41,961 nucleotides of DNA from Treponema sp. GTDB lineage: Bacteria; Spirochaetota; Spirochaetia; Treponematales; Breznakiellaceae. The notes under the pieces are model-generated. The model was given only the letters and a program-made list of their open reading frames with translations. It searched no databases and was not told the DNA's origin. Location of the stretch: contig WRIB01000021.1 of NCBI GenBank assembly GCA_009782955.1, forward strand, positions 1-41,961. The letters run 5' to 3'. Both the position numbers and the translations under genes were made by a program. Shown one piece after another: positions 33,846 through 41,480 of the stretch; the first letter of the stretch is position 1; each line of letters opens with the position of its first letter.

Positions 33846-35654
33846 TCAATTAAAGCGCGCCGGTCTTCTTTCAACAAAAGCGGTCATGCCTTCTTTTCCG
33901 TCCCCGTTTTCGCTGAAACATTCCGTCCAGCGATCGTTTTCCACCAAAAGCCCCTGTTTGAATTCCAGCGCAAGACCCTGGTTGATCGCCTGTTTTGCAA
34001 GCTTTACGGCGCACATGCTCTTGCTCATGATCTTTAACGCAAGATCGCGCGCCGTTCGCATTAAGCCTTCCGGAGGTACAACTACATTCACAAGGCCGAT
34101 ACGCATGGCTTCTTCCGCACTCAGCATTTCTGTGGTAAAAATCATCTTTTTCGAATCGCCGTCGCCAACCAGCCGCGAAAGGCGCTGTGTACCGGTAAAA
34201 CCGGGAATCAGTCCCAAATTTACTTCAGGCTGACCGAATTTTGCACGGGAACTGGCGAGCCGTATGTCACAGGCCATTGCAAGCTCGTTGCCTCCGCCCA
34301 GCGAATATCCGTTGATTGCGGCAATAACAATTTGCGGAAGTTCTTTGATCCTGTTGAACATCTCCTGTGCCAATCTGGAAATATCCCGTCCTTCATCCTC
34401 ACTCATCTCCTGCATTTCAGTGATATCCGCTCCGGCAACAAATGCTCTTCCGCCCGCACCGCGTACAATTAAAACCTTAACCGATTCATCATCTTTAAGC
34501 TTGTCGGCGATGGAACCAATTTCTGTCAGTGTTTTCCGGTTAAGCGCATTCAACTGTTTTGGACGATTAATGGTCAGGTACGCAATACCATTCTGCACAT
34601 GATACAATACATTCTCCAGACCAACATACTGTTCCACAGACGGCGCTTTATAGCCTATGCCTTCTTTTTTGGCCTTTATCACGGCCTCTTTCAGCCGCGG
34701 AAGTATGGCATGAATGTCTCCGACAATACCCAAATCCGCAACGCCAAAGATGGGAGCGGTATCGCTCTTGTTGATAGCAATTACCAGTCCGGAGTTTTCC
34801 ATGCCTGCCACATGCTGTATCGCACCCGAAATACCGCATGCCAGGTACAAATCGGGTCTGACGGTTTTTCCTGTCTGTCCAACCTGCCTTTCCTTTTCGA
34901 TCCAGTCGGCATCAACAGTAGCGCGGGACGCTGAAACTTCGGCGCCCATAACTTCCGCAAGTTCAAACAGTAGCTGAAAATTTTCTTTCCGCCCCAGTCC
35001 GCGGCCGCCGCTTACAAGGCATTTGGCCTGTGTAATATCTGTTACATTTTTATTTTTGGGGATTACTTCGAGCAGCTCTATGTTCTTGTCCGCTTCGCTT
35101 AACTCAACATTAAATTGCACCACCTTTCCCGTACGGCTTTCATCTTTTTCCATTGGCTGCATTACCCCCGGACGTACCGTAGCCATTTGAGGCCTGTGGT
35201 TTTTGCAGCGGATTACAGCCATCAGGTTGCCGCCGAATGCAGGCCGTGTCATCATTAAAAGCTTTGTTTCCGGATCAATGTTTAAACCTGTGCAATCGGC
35301 AGTCAGGCCTGTTTTGATTCGCGCCGAAATACGCGGTGCCAGATCGCGCCCGATACTCGTTGCACCAAAGAGTACTATTTCGGCGTCCCGATCCTTAATT
35401 ATCGCCGCAAGGGCTTTGGCGTAAGGCTCGGTAAGATATTCTTTCAGTATTGGATCGTCTACTACGATTACTTCGTCTGCACCGTAATGTATAAGCTCGC
35501 CGGCATGGCGGTCAATTCCCTCTCCCAACAGCACCGCTACTACCTGCTGGCCAAGATCCTGTGCAAGCGAGGCAGCCTCGCCCAAAAGTTCAAAGCCTAC
35601 ATTTAACAATTTGCCGTCGCGCTGTTCACAAAATACAAATACATCCTTGCTCAT
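33846..35654 (-). CDS. EtfA :: crotonase (enoyl-CoA hydratase) fusion
   Basis: 602 residues in one uninterrupted frame. Residues 1-330 are a full electron-transfer flavoprotein alpha subunit: SKDVFVFCEQ at the start, and the FAD domain LVSGGRGLGRKENFQLL...ASRATVDADWI...GQTGKTVRPDLYLACGISGAIQHVAGM...AINKSDTAPIF...VGDIHAILPRL. After a ~15-residue linker, residues 347-602 are a full crotonase: NVLYHVQNGIAYLTINRPKQLNALN, oxyanion loop FVAGADITEM, catalytic E457 (GGGNELAMACDIRLA) and E477 (QPEVNLGLIPG). The two catalytic Glu are 20 apart, as in known hydratases. Downstream of bcd and etfB, it joins the hydratase making crotonyl-CoA to the flavoprotein serving the reductase. Confidence 0.93.
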   Translation of the reverse strand: MSKDVFVFCEQRDGKLLNVGFELLGEAASLAQDLGQQVVAVLLGEGIDRHAGELIHYGADEVIVVDDPILKEYLTEPYAKALAAIIKDRDAEIVLFGATSIGRDLAPRISARIKTGLTADCTGLNIDPETKLLMMTRPAFGGNLMAVIRCKNHRPQMATVRPGVMQPMEKDESRTGKVVQFNVELSEADKNIELLEVIPKNKNVTDITQAKCLVSGGRGLGRKENFQLLFELAEVMGAEVSASRATVDADWIEKERQVGQTGKTVRPDLYLACGISGAIQHVAGMENSGLVIAINKSDTAPIFGVADLGIVGDIHAILPRLKEAVIKAKKEGIGYKAPSVEQYVGLENVLYHVQNGIAYLTINRPKQLNALNRKTLTEIGSIADKLKDDESVKVLIVRGAGGRAFVAGADITEMQEMSEDEGRDISRLAQEMFNRIKELPQIVIAAINGYSLGGGNELAMACDIRLASSRAKFGQPEVNLGLIPGFTGTQRLSRLVGDGDSKKMIFTTEMLSAEEAMRIGLVNVVVPPEGLMRTARDLALKIMSKSMCAVKLAKQAINQGLALEFKQGLLVENDRWTECFSENGDGKEGMTAFVERRPARFN

Positions 35655-35674
35655 TTTTCATTTCCTTTTTAGAC

Positions 35675-35723
35675 AAGCTTGTTCCGTCTGACCACTTTGT
35701 AAAGCGGTCAGACGGAACAGCTT
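35675..35723 (-). promoter_or_regulatory. Strong hairpin between etfB and etfA::crotonase
   Basis: GTTCCGTCTGACC (35681-35693) pairs with GGTCAGACGGAAC (35706-35718), 13 bp perfect, extended outward by AAGCT/AGCTT with one bulge and inward by CTTT/AAAG. It sits between the etfB stop and the Shine-Dalgarno of the next gene. No T-run follows on either strand, so it looks like a stabilising or processing hairpin, not a terminator. Confidence 0.65.
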
Positions 35724-36514
35724 CAGATCAGGTGGCTTTCGTGCAGCCGCGCCATAATGGCATCCACCGCCTCTGCGGGAGAAAGACCCTTGAGCAGTGC
35801 GCCCTGCGCTTTCGGTTCTTTAGTAAAAGAACGCACAACATTTGTCGGAGAACCTTTCAGACCGATTGTCTCCGGGTCCAACACATCTGCCAGTGATTCG
35901 TAATTCAGTACTTTTATTTCTTTTCTGTCAGCATCAACAATGCCGGAAACTGTCATAAATCTCGGCTCGGCCAGTTCTTTGATTGCAGTAAGCAGGCAAG
36001 GAAGCTTTACGCGCAGCCTGTGGTATCTGTCTTCAAACTGGCGGAGTACAACCAGCGAACCTTCTTCCGGCGTAACTTCTTCAGCATAGCTCACCTGCGG
36101 AATTCCCAAATGCTCTGCAATCTGAGGGCCAACCTGCGCAGTGTCGCCGTCTATTGCCTGCCGTCCGGTAATAACCAGATCGTAACCGATTTTTTTAAGC
36201 GCCGCAGCGATAATGCTGGAGGTCGCCAATGTATCCGAGCCGCTAAATTGCCGGCCGCTGATAAGCACCGCTTCGTCACATCCCATGCTAAGCGCTTCGT
36301 ACAAAGCCATTTCCGCCTGCGGCGGTCCCATTGTAACTACGGTTACGGTACTGCCGGCAATTTTACCGCGCAGCGTCAGCGCAGCTTCAATTCCGCTTTT
36401 ATCGTCCGGATTAATAATCACGGGAATCCCTGTCCGGATCAGCGTATTGGTTTCCGGGTCCATGGTAACTTCGCTGGTGTCGGGTACCTGTTTAATGCAT
36501 ACTATGATCTTCAT
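35723..36514 (-). CDS. etfB: Electron-transfer flavoprotein beta subunit
   Basis: 263 residues. Start MKIIVCIKQVPDTSEVTMDPETNTLIR, then SGIEAALTLRG, VVTMGPPQAEMALYEALSMGCDEAVLIS and the ITGRQAIDGDTAQVGPQIAEHLGIPQVSY block that binds AMP or, in bifurcating forms, the second FAD. It pairs with the EtfA part of the next gene and takes or gives electrons to the acyl-CoA dehydrogenase encoded 14 bases upstream. The DGDTAQVGP block is compatible with a bifurcating Etf (NADH to crotonyl-CoA and ferredoxin), but that needs testing. Confidence 0.94.
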   Translation of the reverse strand: MKIIVCIKQVPDTSEVTMDPETNTLIRTGIPVIINPDDKSGIEAALTLRGKIAGSTVTVVTMGPPQAEMALYEALSMGCDEAVLISGRQFSGSDTLATSSIIAAALKKIGYDLVITGRQAIDGDTAQVGPQIAEHLGIPQVSYAEEVTPEEGSLVVLRQFEDRYHRLRVKLPCLLTAIKELAEPRFMTVSGIVDADRKEIKVLNYESLADVLDPETIGLKGSPTNVVRSFTKEPKAQGALLKGLSPAEAVDAIMARLHESHLI

Positions 36515-36528
36515 ATTTTCTGTACCCC

Positions 36529-37671
36529 TTACTTAACCTTCAGGGAACCGTAGATTACCATCTTCATGACTTCGCTTGTTCCCTCGTATATTTCGGTGAT
36601 CTTGGCGTCCCGCATCATTCGTTCAACAGGATATTCCCTGGAGAATCCGTAACCGCCCATTAATTGTACACATCCGCGCGTAACATCGTTTGCCGTGTCC
36701 GAAGCGAACAGTTTACACATTGCCGCCTCCGCCGAATAATCTTCGCCTGAGTCTTTTAACATTGCGGCGCGCCAGACCAGCAGCCTTGCCGCATCTATCT
36801 TTGTCTGCATTTCGGCCAGAACGAATCTTGTGTTCTGAAAAGCATTAATCGGTTTGCCGAACTGCTTGCGTTCCTTTACATATTTAAAGGCTTCGTTCCA
36901 GGCTCCCTGTGCGATACCGATTGCCTGTGCGCCAATGCCTATCCTGCCGCCGTCTAATGCATGCATGGCGATTTCGAACCCCAGCCCTTCGCGCCTTAAC
37001 AGGTTTTTTTCCGGGACACGCACGTTTTCGAAGGCCACGCCGCAGTTGGATGCCGCCCGTATGCCCATGCGGGGTATGTTTGCGCTTACGGTAAGTCCCG
37101 GCGTTTTGGCATCCACGATAAACGCCGAAATGCCTTCGCTGCCCATCGCCGCATCGGTTACGGCGAATACAACAAAGGTATCGGCAAAGCCGGAATTGGT
37201 GGTAAATACTTTAGCGCCGTTTATGATATATTCGCCGTTCTCCAGTACGGCGCTTGTCTGCAAACCGGAAGCGTCGCTTCCTGCATTCGGCTCTGTTAGT
37301 GAAAAACAGCCGACCTTTCTGCCGTCGATTAGCGGGCGAAGGTATTGTTCTTTTTGTTCTTCGTTTCCGTAATCGTATATACATCCGCAGCACAGCGAGG
37401 TATGAACGGATATGGTTATACCGGTACTTGCATCGGCCTTGCTGACTTCTTCCATACACAGCACATAGGTCAGCGTGTCGGCGCCTGCCCCGCCGTACTT
37501 TGCGGGGTAGGGTATGCCAAAGAACCCCAGGGACTGCATTTTCTTTACCAGTTCCATGGAATAGGTTTCCGTTTCGTCCATATCACGCGCAAGCGGCCGG
37601 ATCTCTGTCTCGGCAAACCGCCTGAACAGATCCTGCTGCAATTGATGTGATTTACTTAATTTAAAATCCAC
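36529..37671 (-). CDS. Acyl-CoA dehydrogenase, butyryl-CoA dehydrogenase type
   Basis: 380 residues, the typical length of short-chain acyl-CoA dehydrogenases. FAD and substrate blocks: CFSLTEPNAGSDASGLQTSA, GAKVFTTNSGFADTFVVFA, RMGIRAASNCGVAFENVRVP, and the C-terminal ITEIYEGTSEVMKMVI with catalytic base E363. With EtfB and the EtfA fusion it would reduce crotonyl-CoA to butyryl-CoA, as Bcd. GTG start, with GGGGAG upstream. It is the first gene of the operon. Thiolase and 3-hydroxybutyryl-CoA dehydrogenase are not in the window, so the pathway must be completed elsewhere. In the leader, TGCAAATAT occurs twice (37698-37706, 37711-37719), a possible operator. Confidence 0.9.
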   Translation of the reverse strand: MDFKLSKSHQLQQDLFRRFAETEIRPLARDMDETETYSMELVKKMQSLGFFGIPYPAKYGGAGADTLTYVLCMEEVSKADASTGITISVHTSLCCGCIYDYGNEEQKEQYLRPLIDGRKVGCFSLTEPNAGSDASGLQTSAVLENGEYIINGAKVFTTNSGFADTFVVFAVTDAAMGSEGISAFIVDAKTPGLTVSANIPRMGIRAASNCGVAFENVRVPEKNLLRREGLGFEIAMHALDGGRIGIGAQAIGIAQGAWNEAFKYVKERKQFGKPINAFQNTRFVLAEMQTKIDAARLLVWRAAMLKDSGEDYSAEAAMCKLFASDTANDVTRGCVQLMGGYGFSREYPVERMMRDAKITEIYEGTSEVMKMVIYGSLKVK

Positions 37672-37777
37672 GGCGCTCCCCTTTTGTAAAAAACCGATGC
37701 AAATATCTCTTGCAAATATATTTAATAATATACAGGAGGAAAAGTCAAATCATTTTATTAACATTCGAAAAATTAAG

Positions 37778-39109
37778 TCAATCAGGAGTGATATCATTAA
37801 AACGGGACAGTTTGGTGTATAGTGTTGAACGGTTTATGCCTAAAAGTTTTGCAGTTTTTGATTTGTTGCCATTACATTGTTCCAATGCCTTAAAAATAAC
37901 ATTTTTTTCTGTATTGCTGACAGCGTACCTGAAAGAACTGACATTCATGGATGATACAGGAATAAACTGTGCATATTCCATCATGTCATTATATGTAATG
38001 ACAGGAGAATCACATATAATAATAAAACGCTCCATCATGTTTTTTAATTCCCGAACATTGCCCGGCCAATAATAGTTTTCAAGTATTTTGACAACGTCCG
38101 GTGCAATAGACATGATTGTACGGTTAAACTGCTTGGCATATTCATCCAGGAAATAATCAGCCAGCAGCAGAACATCTGTCTTGCGTTCCCTTAACGGAGG
38201 GACGTGGATATTTACAACATTTAACCGGTAATACAGATCTTCACGGAATTGTTGTTTTCGTATCAGTTCCGGTATATTTGCATTAGATGCTGCAAGGATC
38301 TTAATATCTACTTTTTTCTTACGATTACTGCCCAAACGTTCTACTTCCTTATCCTGAAGAACGCGCAGAAGTTTTGCCTGCATAGACATAGGCATGGATG
38401 TTATTTCATCCAGAAACAAAATACCGCCGTCTGCCATTTCAAATTTCCCCGGTTTTCCCGTTTGGTTAGCGCCGGTAAATGCTCCTTTCTCGTACCCGAA
38501 TAATTCCGATTCGATTAGTTCATTTGGCAAAGCGGCACAATTTATTTTTAAAAAATGTGCATTGCTGCGCCCGGAATGCTGCCATAACATTTCTGCAACG
38601 ACTTCTTTGCCGGTACCGGTTTCTCCGGTTAAGAGAACCGTATCAAACAACGGTGCAATTTTCATGACATTATAAATCACTTTTGTCATTTCTTCCGAAT
38701 GGTATATAACTTTGTCCATTCCAATCGAATTTTTTAATTGATCGGTCAGATAATTCACTTTTGAACCAATTTGATTGAGCCTGTCCTTTAAAGTATCAAG
38801 AACTTCGTCATTCTCCAGTACCAGTTCAGCAAGTGCACCGACAACTTTACCATCTTCAATAATTGGCAGCCGGTTGCCGAATAAATAACCGCGTTTTGTT
38901 TTTTGCCATACGCCGATCTCGGCTTTTCCTGTTCTGCATACATTATCAAGATTGGTATGAGGCAGGATTTTTCGGACTGGTTGATTGAGTACTTTATATT
39001 TTGGCATTTCCAGAAAGGAAGCATAAGCGTTGTTTAAATAAACGATCTCATTACTGATATTAATCGCTAAAATTCCGACAGAGAGCATATCAAAGCTTCG
39101 GAAATCCAT
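37778..39109 (-). CDS. PAS :: sigma-54 activator (bacterial enhancer-binding protein)
   Basis: 443 residues. PAS sensor domain 5-120 (FDMLSVGILAINISNEIVYLNNAYASFL), coiled region 120-135, AAA+ domain with Walker A GETGTGKE (162-169), sigma-54 contact loop GAFTGA (209-214), Walker B GGILFLDEI and arginine fingers in FREDLYYRLNV, and a C-terminal Fis-type HTH (NKSKTAKLLGINRSTLYTKL). The frame opens at 39235, but the ATG at 39109, with GGAGAG before it, starts at the PAS domain. It faces a -24/-12 promoter 216 bases away on the other strand and almost certainly activates it. The PAS ligand is unknown. Confidence 0.9.
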   Translation of the reverse strand: MDFRSFDMLSVGILAINISNEIVYLNNAYASFLEMPKYKVLNQPVRKILPHTNLDNVCRTGKAEIGVWQKTKRGYLFGNRLPIIEDGKVVGALAELVLENDEVLDTLKDRLNQIGSKVNYLTDQLKNSIGMDKVIYHSEEMTKVIYNVMKIAPLFDTVLLTGETGTGKEVVAEMLWQHSGRSNAHFLKINCAALPNELIESELFGYEKGAFTGANQTGKPGKFEMADGGILFLDEITSMPMSMQAKLLRVLQDKEVERLGSNRKKKVDIKILAASNANIPELIRKQQFREDLYYRLNVVNIHVPPLRERKTDVLLLADYFLDEYAKQFNRTIMSIAPDVVKILENYYWPGNVRELKNMMERFIIICDSPVITYNDMMEYAQFIPVSSMNVSSFRYAVSNTEKNVIFKALEQCNGNKSKTAKLLGINRSTLYTKLSRFNDITPD

Positions 39110-39184
39110 AACACTCTCCAAAAATATCTTTATTATTTGGCAGCTTTTTTCATAAAAATCTTCAGTAATTATTATACCAGAATA

Positions 39185-39221
39185 TGTATAAAAAAACAAC
39201 AAGTGTATAAAAAAACAACAA
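39185..39221. promoter_or_regulatory. Two 18-bp direct repeats, candidate enhancer sites
   Basis: TGTATAAAAAAACAACAA occurs exactly at 39185-39202 and 39204-39221, a 19-base period. They lie about 104-140 bases upstream of the -24 element at 39325, the usual distance for binding of a sigma-54 activator, and in the leader/promoter zone of the activator gene itself, so autoregulation is possible. Confidence 0.6.
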
Positions 39222-39323
39222 CATTTAGAAGACAATTTTTATTAAATTGTTTTAAAACGTAAGAATCTGCTCTTTATTTGGCTATTTTAGCAAGGTTTTT
39301 CTTTTTTCCATGTTATTATTACT

Positions 39324-39339
39324 TGGCATACTTTTTGCT
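39324..39339 (+). promoter_or_regulatory. Sigma-54 (-24/-12) promoter
   Basis: TTGGCATACTTTTTGCT at 39323-39339, with GG at 39325-39326 and GC at 39337-39338, exactly 10 bases between them. It matches TTGGCAc-N5-TTGC well. The transcript would start near 39350 and read into the cyclase gene at 39401, whose Shine-Dalgarno is GGAGGT (39391-39396). Confidence 0.85.
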
Positions 39340-39400
39340 AGTAATAATGATGGCAATGAAATACCCTGTGTATAAACAGGTTTAATTAAAGGAGGTAAAC

Positions 39401-40081
39401 GTGAAAGTTATTGATCTTACATTATCAATCTATGAAGGAATGCCATGTTTTCCGGTGTCATGGTATCCAAAACCAGTATTTGAGCATGTATTAACACCGG
39501 ATAACGATGTAACGAACTCGCACCGTTATGCAAGTAAGACACTTTTGTTCTGTCACGGCGGCACACATCTGGATTCACCCATGCATTTTAACTATTTTGA
39601 CTGCAAAAAAACAATTGATATAGTGCCGACAAGTGTTCTCGTGGGGCAGACTGTATGGGTGCATTTGCCTGACAAGAAAAATCTGGACCCGATTACTGGA
39701 TCGGATTTAGAAGAGGCTACAAAAGGCTGTACGCTTAAAGACAAGCGGCTTCTCATTACAACGGGTTATACGGATAAGAATTGGGGCAAAGAAGATTACT
39801 TTCAGGTATCTCCGTATTTAACCGCAGAATCTGCTGAATGGATGCTGGAAAAGGAAATATGTATGGTAGCCATAGATTTCCAGACAGATAAACCGGGTGA
39901 TGCAACTTTTCCTGTCCATAATACTCTGTTAAGCAAAGAAGTTTATATCTTGGAGTACATCACCAATGTAGAAGAACTCATTAAAGAAGGGTTTGCAAAG
40001 GAATTTTTAATGGTTGTCGGCGCTTTAAAGCTCGAAAACCTGGAAGCCTCAACGGCTCGTGTTTTTGGAATACAGTTATAG
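39401..40081 (+). CDS. Cyclase-family (kynurenine-formamidase-like) metal hydrolase
   Basis: 226 residues. The cyclase family (PF04199 type) signature HGGTHLDSPMHF (H52, H56, D58, H62) coordinates the metal. Members hydrolyse amide or formamide bonds (KynB) or act as isatin hydrolases and polyketide cyclases, so the specific substrate is open. GTG start with a strong GGAGGT. It is the first gene of the sigma-54 transcript, followed after 59 bases by a transporter, then by an HMGL enzyme. The three together suggest uptake and breakdown of one organic compound. Confidence 0.85.
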   Translation: MKVIDLTLSIYEGMPCFPVSWYPKPVFEHVLTPDNDVTNSHRYASKTLLFCHGGTHLDSPMHFNYFDCKKTIDIVPTSVLVGQTVWVHLPDKKNLDPITGSDLEEATKGCTLKDKRLLITTGYTDKNWGKEDYFQVSPYLTAESAEWMLEKEICMVAIDFQTDKPGDATFPVHNTLLSKEVYILEYITNVEELIKEGFAKEFLMVVGALKLENLEASTARVFGIQL

Positions 40082-40140
40082 GAAGAAATACCCTGGTTCA
40101 GGGTTGTTTTTAGTTTTTACAATTCAAAGGGGAAAATGCA

Positions 40141-41388
40141 ATGACGTTAGAAGAAGCTAATGCAAAAACAGGAATATCAAAATACAGAGCGTATATGAAA
40201 CTAATGGGACCTGCCTGGCTGGCTGTCGCGATGAATATTGGCGGTGCTACCGTAGCAAATGCAGGATCATTGGCATCGCGAACCGGTTTTACCTATATGT
40301 GGGTTTTAATACCTGCAACATTTGTAATCTGTATTGTTTGTATTATGGTTACAAGGGTAACGCTGAAAACCGGGCTGGGACCTATTTCTGTAGCCCGGAC
40401 ATATCTGGGCGAATGGGCTGCATGGGTTACGGGGATATCCGTATTCATTGTTAACGCAGTTTTTCACACAATTCAGTATGCATTAGTGGGTAATATTCTA
40501 AGAACACTCACAGGGTTACCAACACAGGCAGGCGCTATTATCGGATTTGTTTTTGTTGTTTTTGTTGTGTTAAATCCGGCCACCGGTGATAAGAAAGTAC
40601 AGGTTATTCAAAAGATCATGAAGTGGATGGTAGCTATCCTGATAGCATCATTTGTACTCATTTTGTTCATCGTTCCCATTAACTGGGGAGGCGCGTTTAA
40701 AGGTTTTATTCCCACGATGAAAGGCACACCGGAAGAGCTTGTACTGTTAGCCGGTTTATTGGGCGCCGGTATTGCCATTAATGTACCTTGTATCGGCGCT
40801 TATGGCGCAAGACAAAATAAATGGAACTATGACAGAAAATCGCTTAGTGTGTTTGAACTCATCTATTCAAATTTTTGGTTTTTTATGGTTCAGGTAATTA
40901 TCATTCTTTCTGTAGGTTCCGTTTTATACCCTCAGGGTGTTGTTATCGCAGGCGCAGGCGCTATGGCGGCGACATTCCGTCCGTTTGCCGGTGATTTTTC
41001 CGTTGTCCTGCTTTCTCTGGGGCTTCTTGGCGCCGTACTTTCCACTATGGCAATGCAGGTGCTTATGTGCGGTTATCTTATTACCGATCTGCTGAAATGG
41101 GAAGTTGATTTGAACTCCAAGAGATTCAAATCCAGCGAAATCATAGTTACATTTTTCGGGCTTGTAGGAGTACTGTCCGGCTGGAACGCATTCAGCGTCA
41201 GTACATACGGAGCCGGTTTTAATCTGACGTTTTTCCCGATTGTGAGCATACTGATGCTGATTATCGGTAACAAGAAAGAAGTTATGCAGGATGCTAAAAT
41301 GACCACGGGGCTTAACATTGCTGTGTGTATTGGCATTTTGCTTTCGCTGACCGCAACAATTAATTATTGGGCTAATATACTGAAATAG
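40141..41388 (+). CDS. Nramp-superfamily transporter without the metal-binding motifs
   Basis: 415 residues with about 11 membrane helices. Overall Nramp-like (KLMGPAWLAVAMNIGGATVANAGSLASRTGFTYMW in helix 1), but the DPGN of helix 1 is replaced by IGGA, and the helix-6 MPHN by INVP (LLGAGIAINVPCIGAYGARQ). Both motifs bind the divalent metal in MntH. So it is unlikely to be a Mn/Fe transporter; an organic substrate of the operon is more plausible. The same helix pattern is seen in LeuT-fold relatives. ATG, with AAGGGG about 8 bases upstream. Second gene of the sigma-54 transcript. Confidence 0.78.
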   Translation: MTLEEANAKTGISKYRAYMKLMGPAWLAVAMNIGGATVANAGSLASRTGFTYMWVLIPATFVICIVCIMVTRVTLKTGLGPISVARTYLGEWAAWVTGISVFIVNAVFHTIQYALVGNILRTLTGLPTQAGAIIGFVFVVFVVLNPATGDKKVQVIQKIMKWMVAILIASFVLILFIVPINWGGAFKGFIPTMKGTPEELVLLAGLLGAGIAINVPCIGAYGARQNKWNYDRKSLSVFELIYSNFWFFMVQVIIILSVGSVLYPQGVVIAGAGAMAATFRPFAGDFSVVLLSLGLLGAVLSTMAMQVLMCGYLITDLLKWEVDLNSKRFKSSEIIVTFFGLVGVLSGWNAFSVSTYGAGFNLTFFPIVSILMLIIGNKKEVMQDAKMTTGLNIAVCIGILLSLTATINYWANILK

Positions 41389-41403
41389 CGGCATTAAAAT
41401 ATG

Positions 41404-41444
41404 GTGTTATTAACCTTCTCCCTTTCTCTGAAGGTTAATAACAC
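41404..41444 (+). promoter_or_regulatory. 15-bp perfect inverted repeat before the HMGL gene
   Basis: GTGTTATTAACCTTC (41404-41418) pairs exactly with 41430-41444; the 11-base loop is pyrimidine-rich. It lies between the transporter and the next gene. Without a T-run after it, a stability or processing element is likelier than a full terminator. Confidence 0.6.
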
Positions 41445-41480
41445 TGTTAAAACCACAATACCTTGTTCATGGAGGATTAC

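Noticed and set aside
34599-34640. Possible internal start separating crotonase from EtfA
   Set aside because: The equivalent of the crotonase start (VGLENVL) is read with GTT and no Shine-Dalgarno; the nearby ATG is out of frame, so a true fusion is the better reading.
39110-39235. N-terminal extension of the sigma-54 activator
   Set aside because: It is a Cys/Phe-rich translation of the AT-rich control region; the ATG at 39109 has a Shine-Dalgarno and begins the PAS domain.
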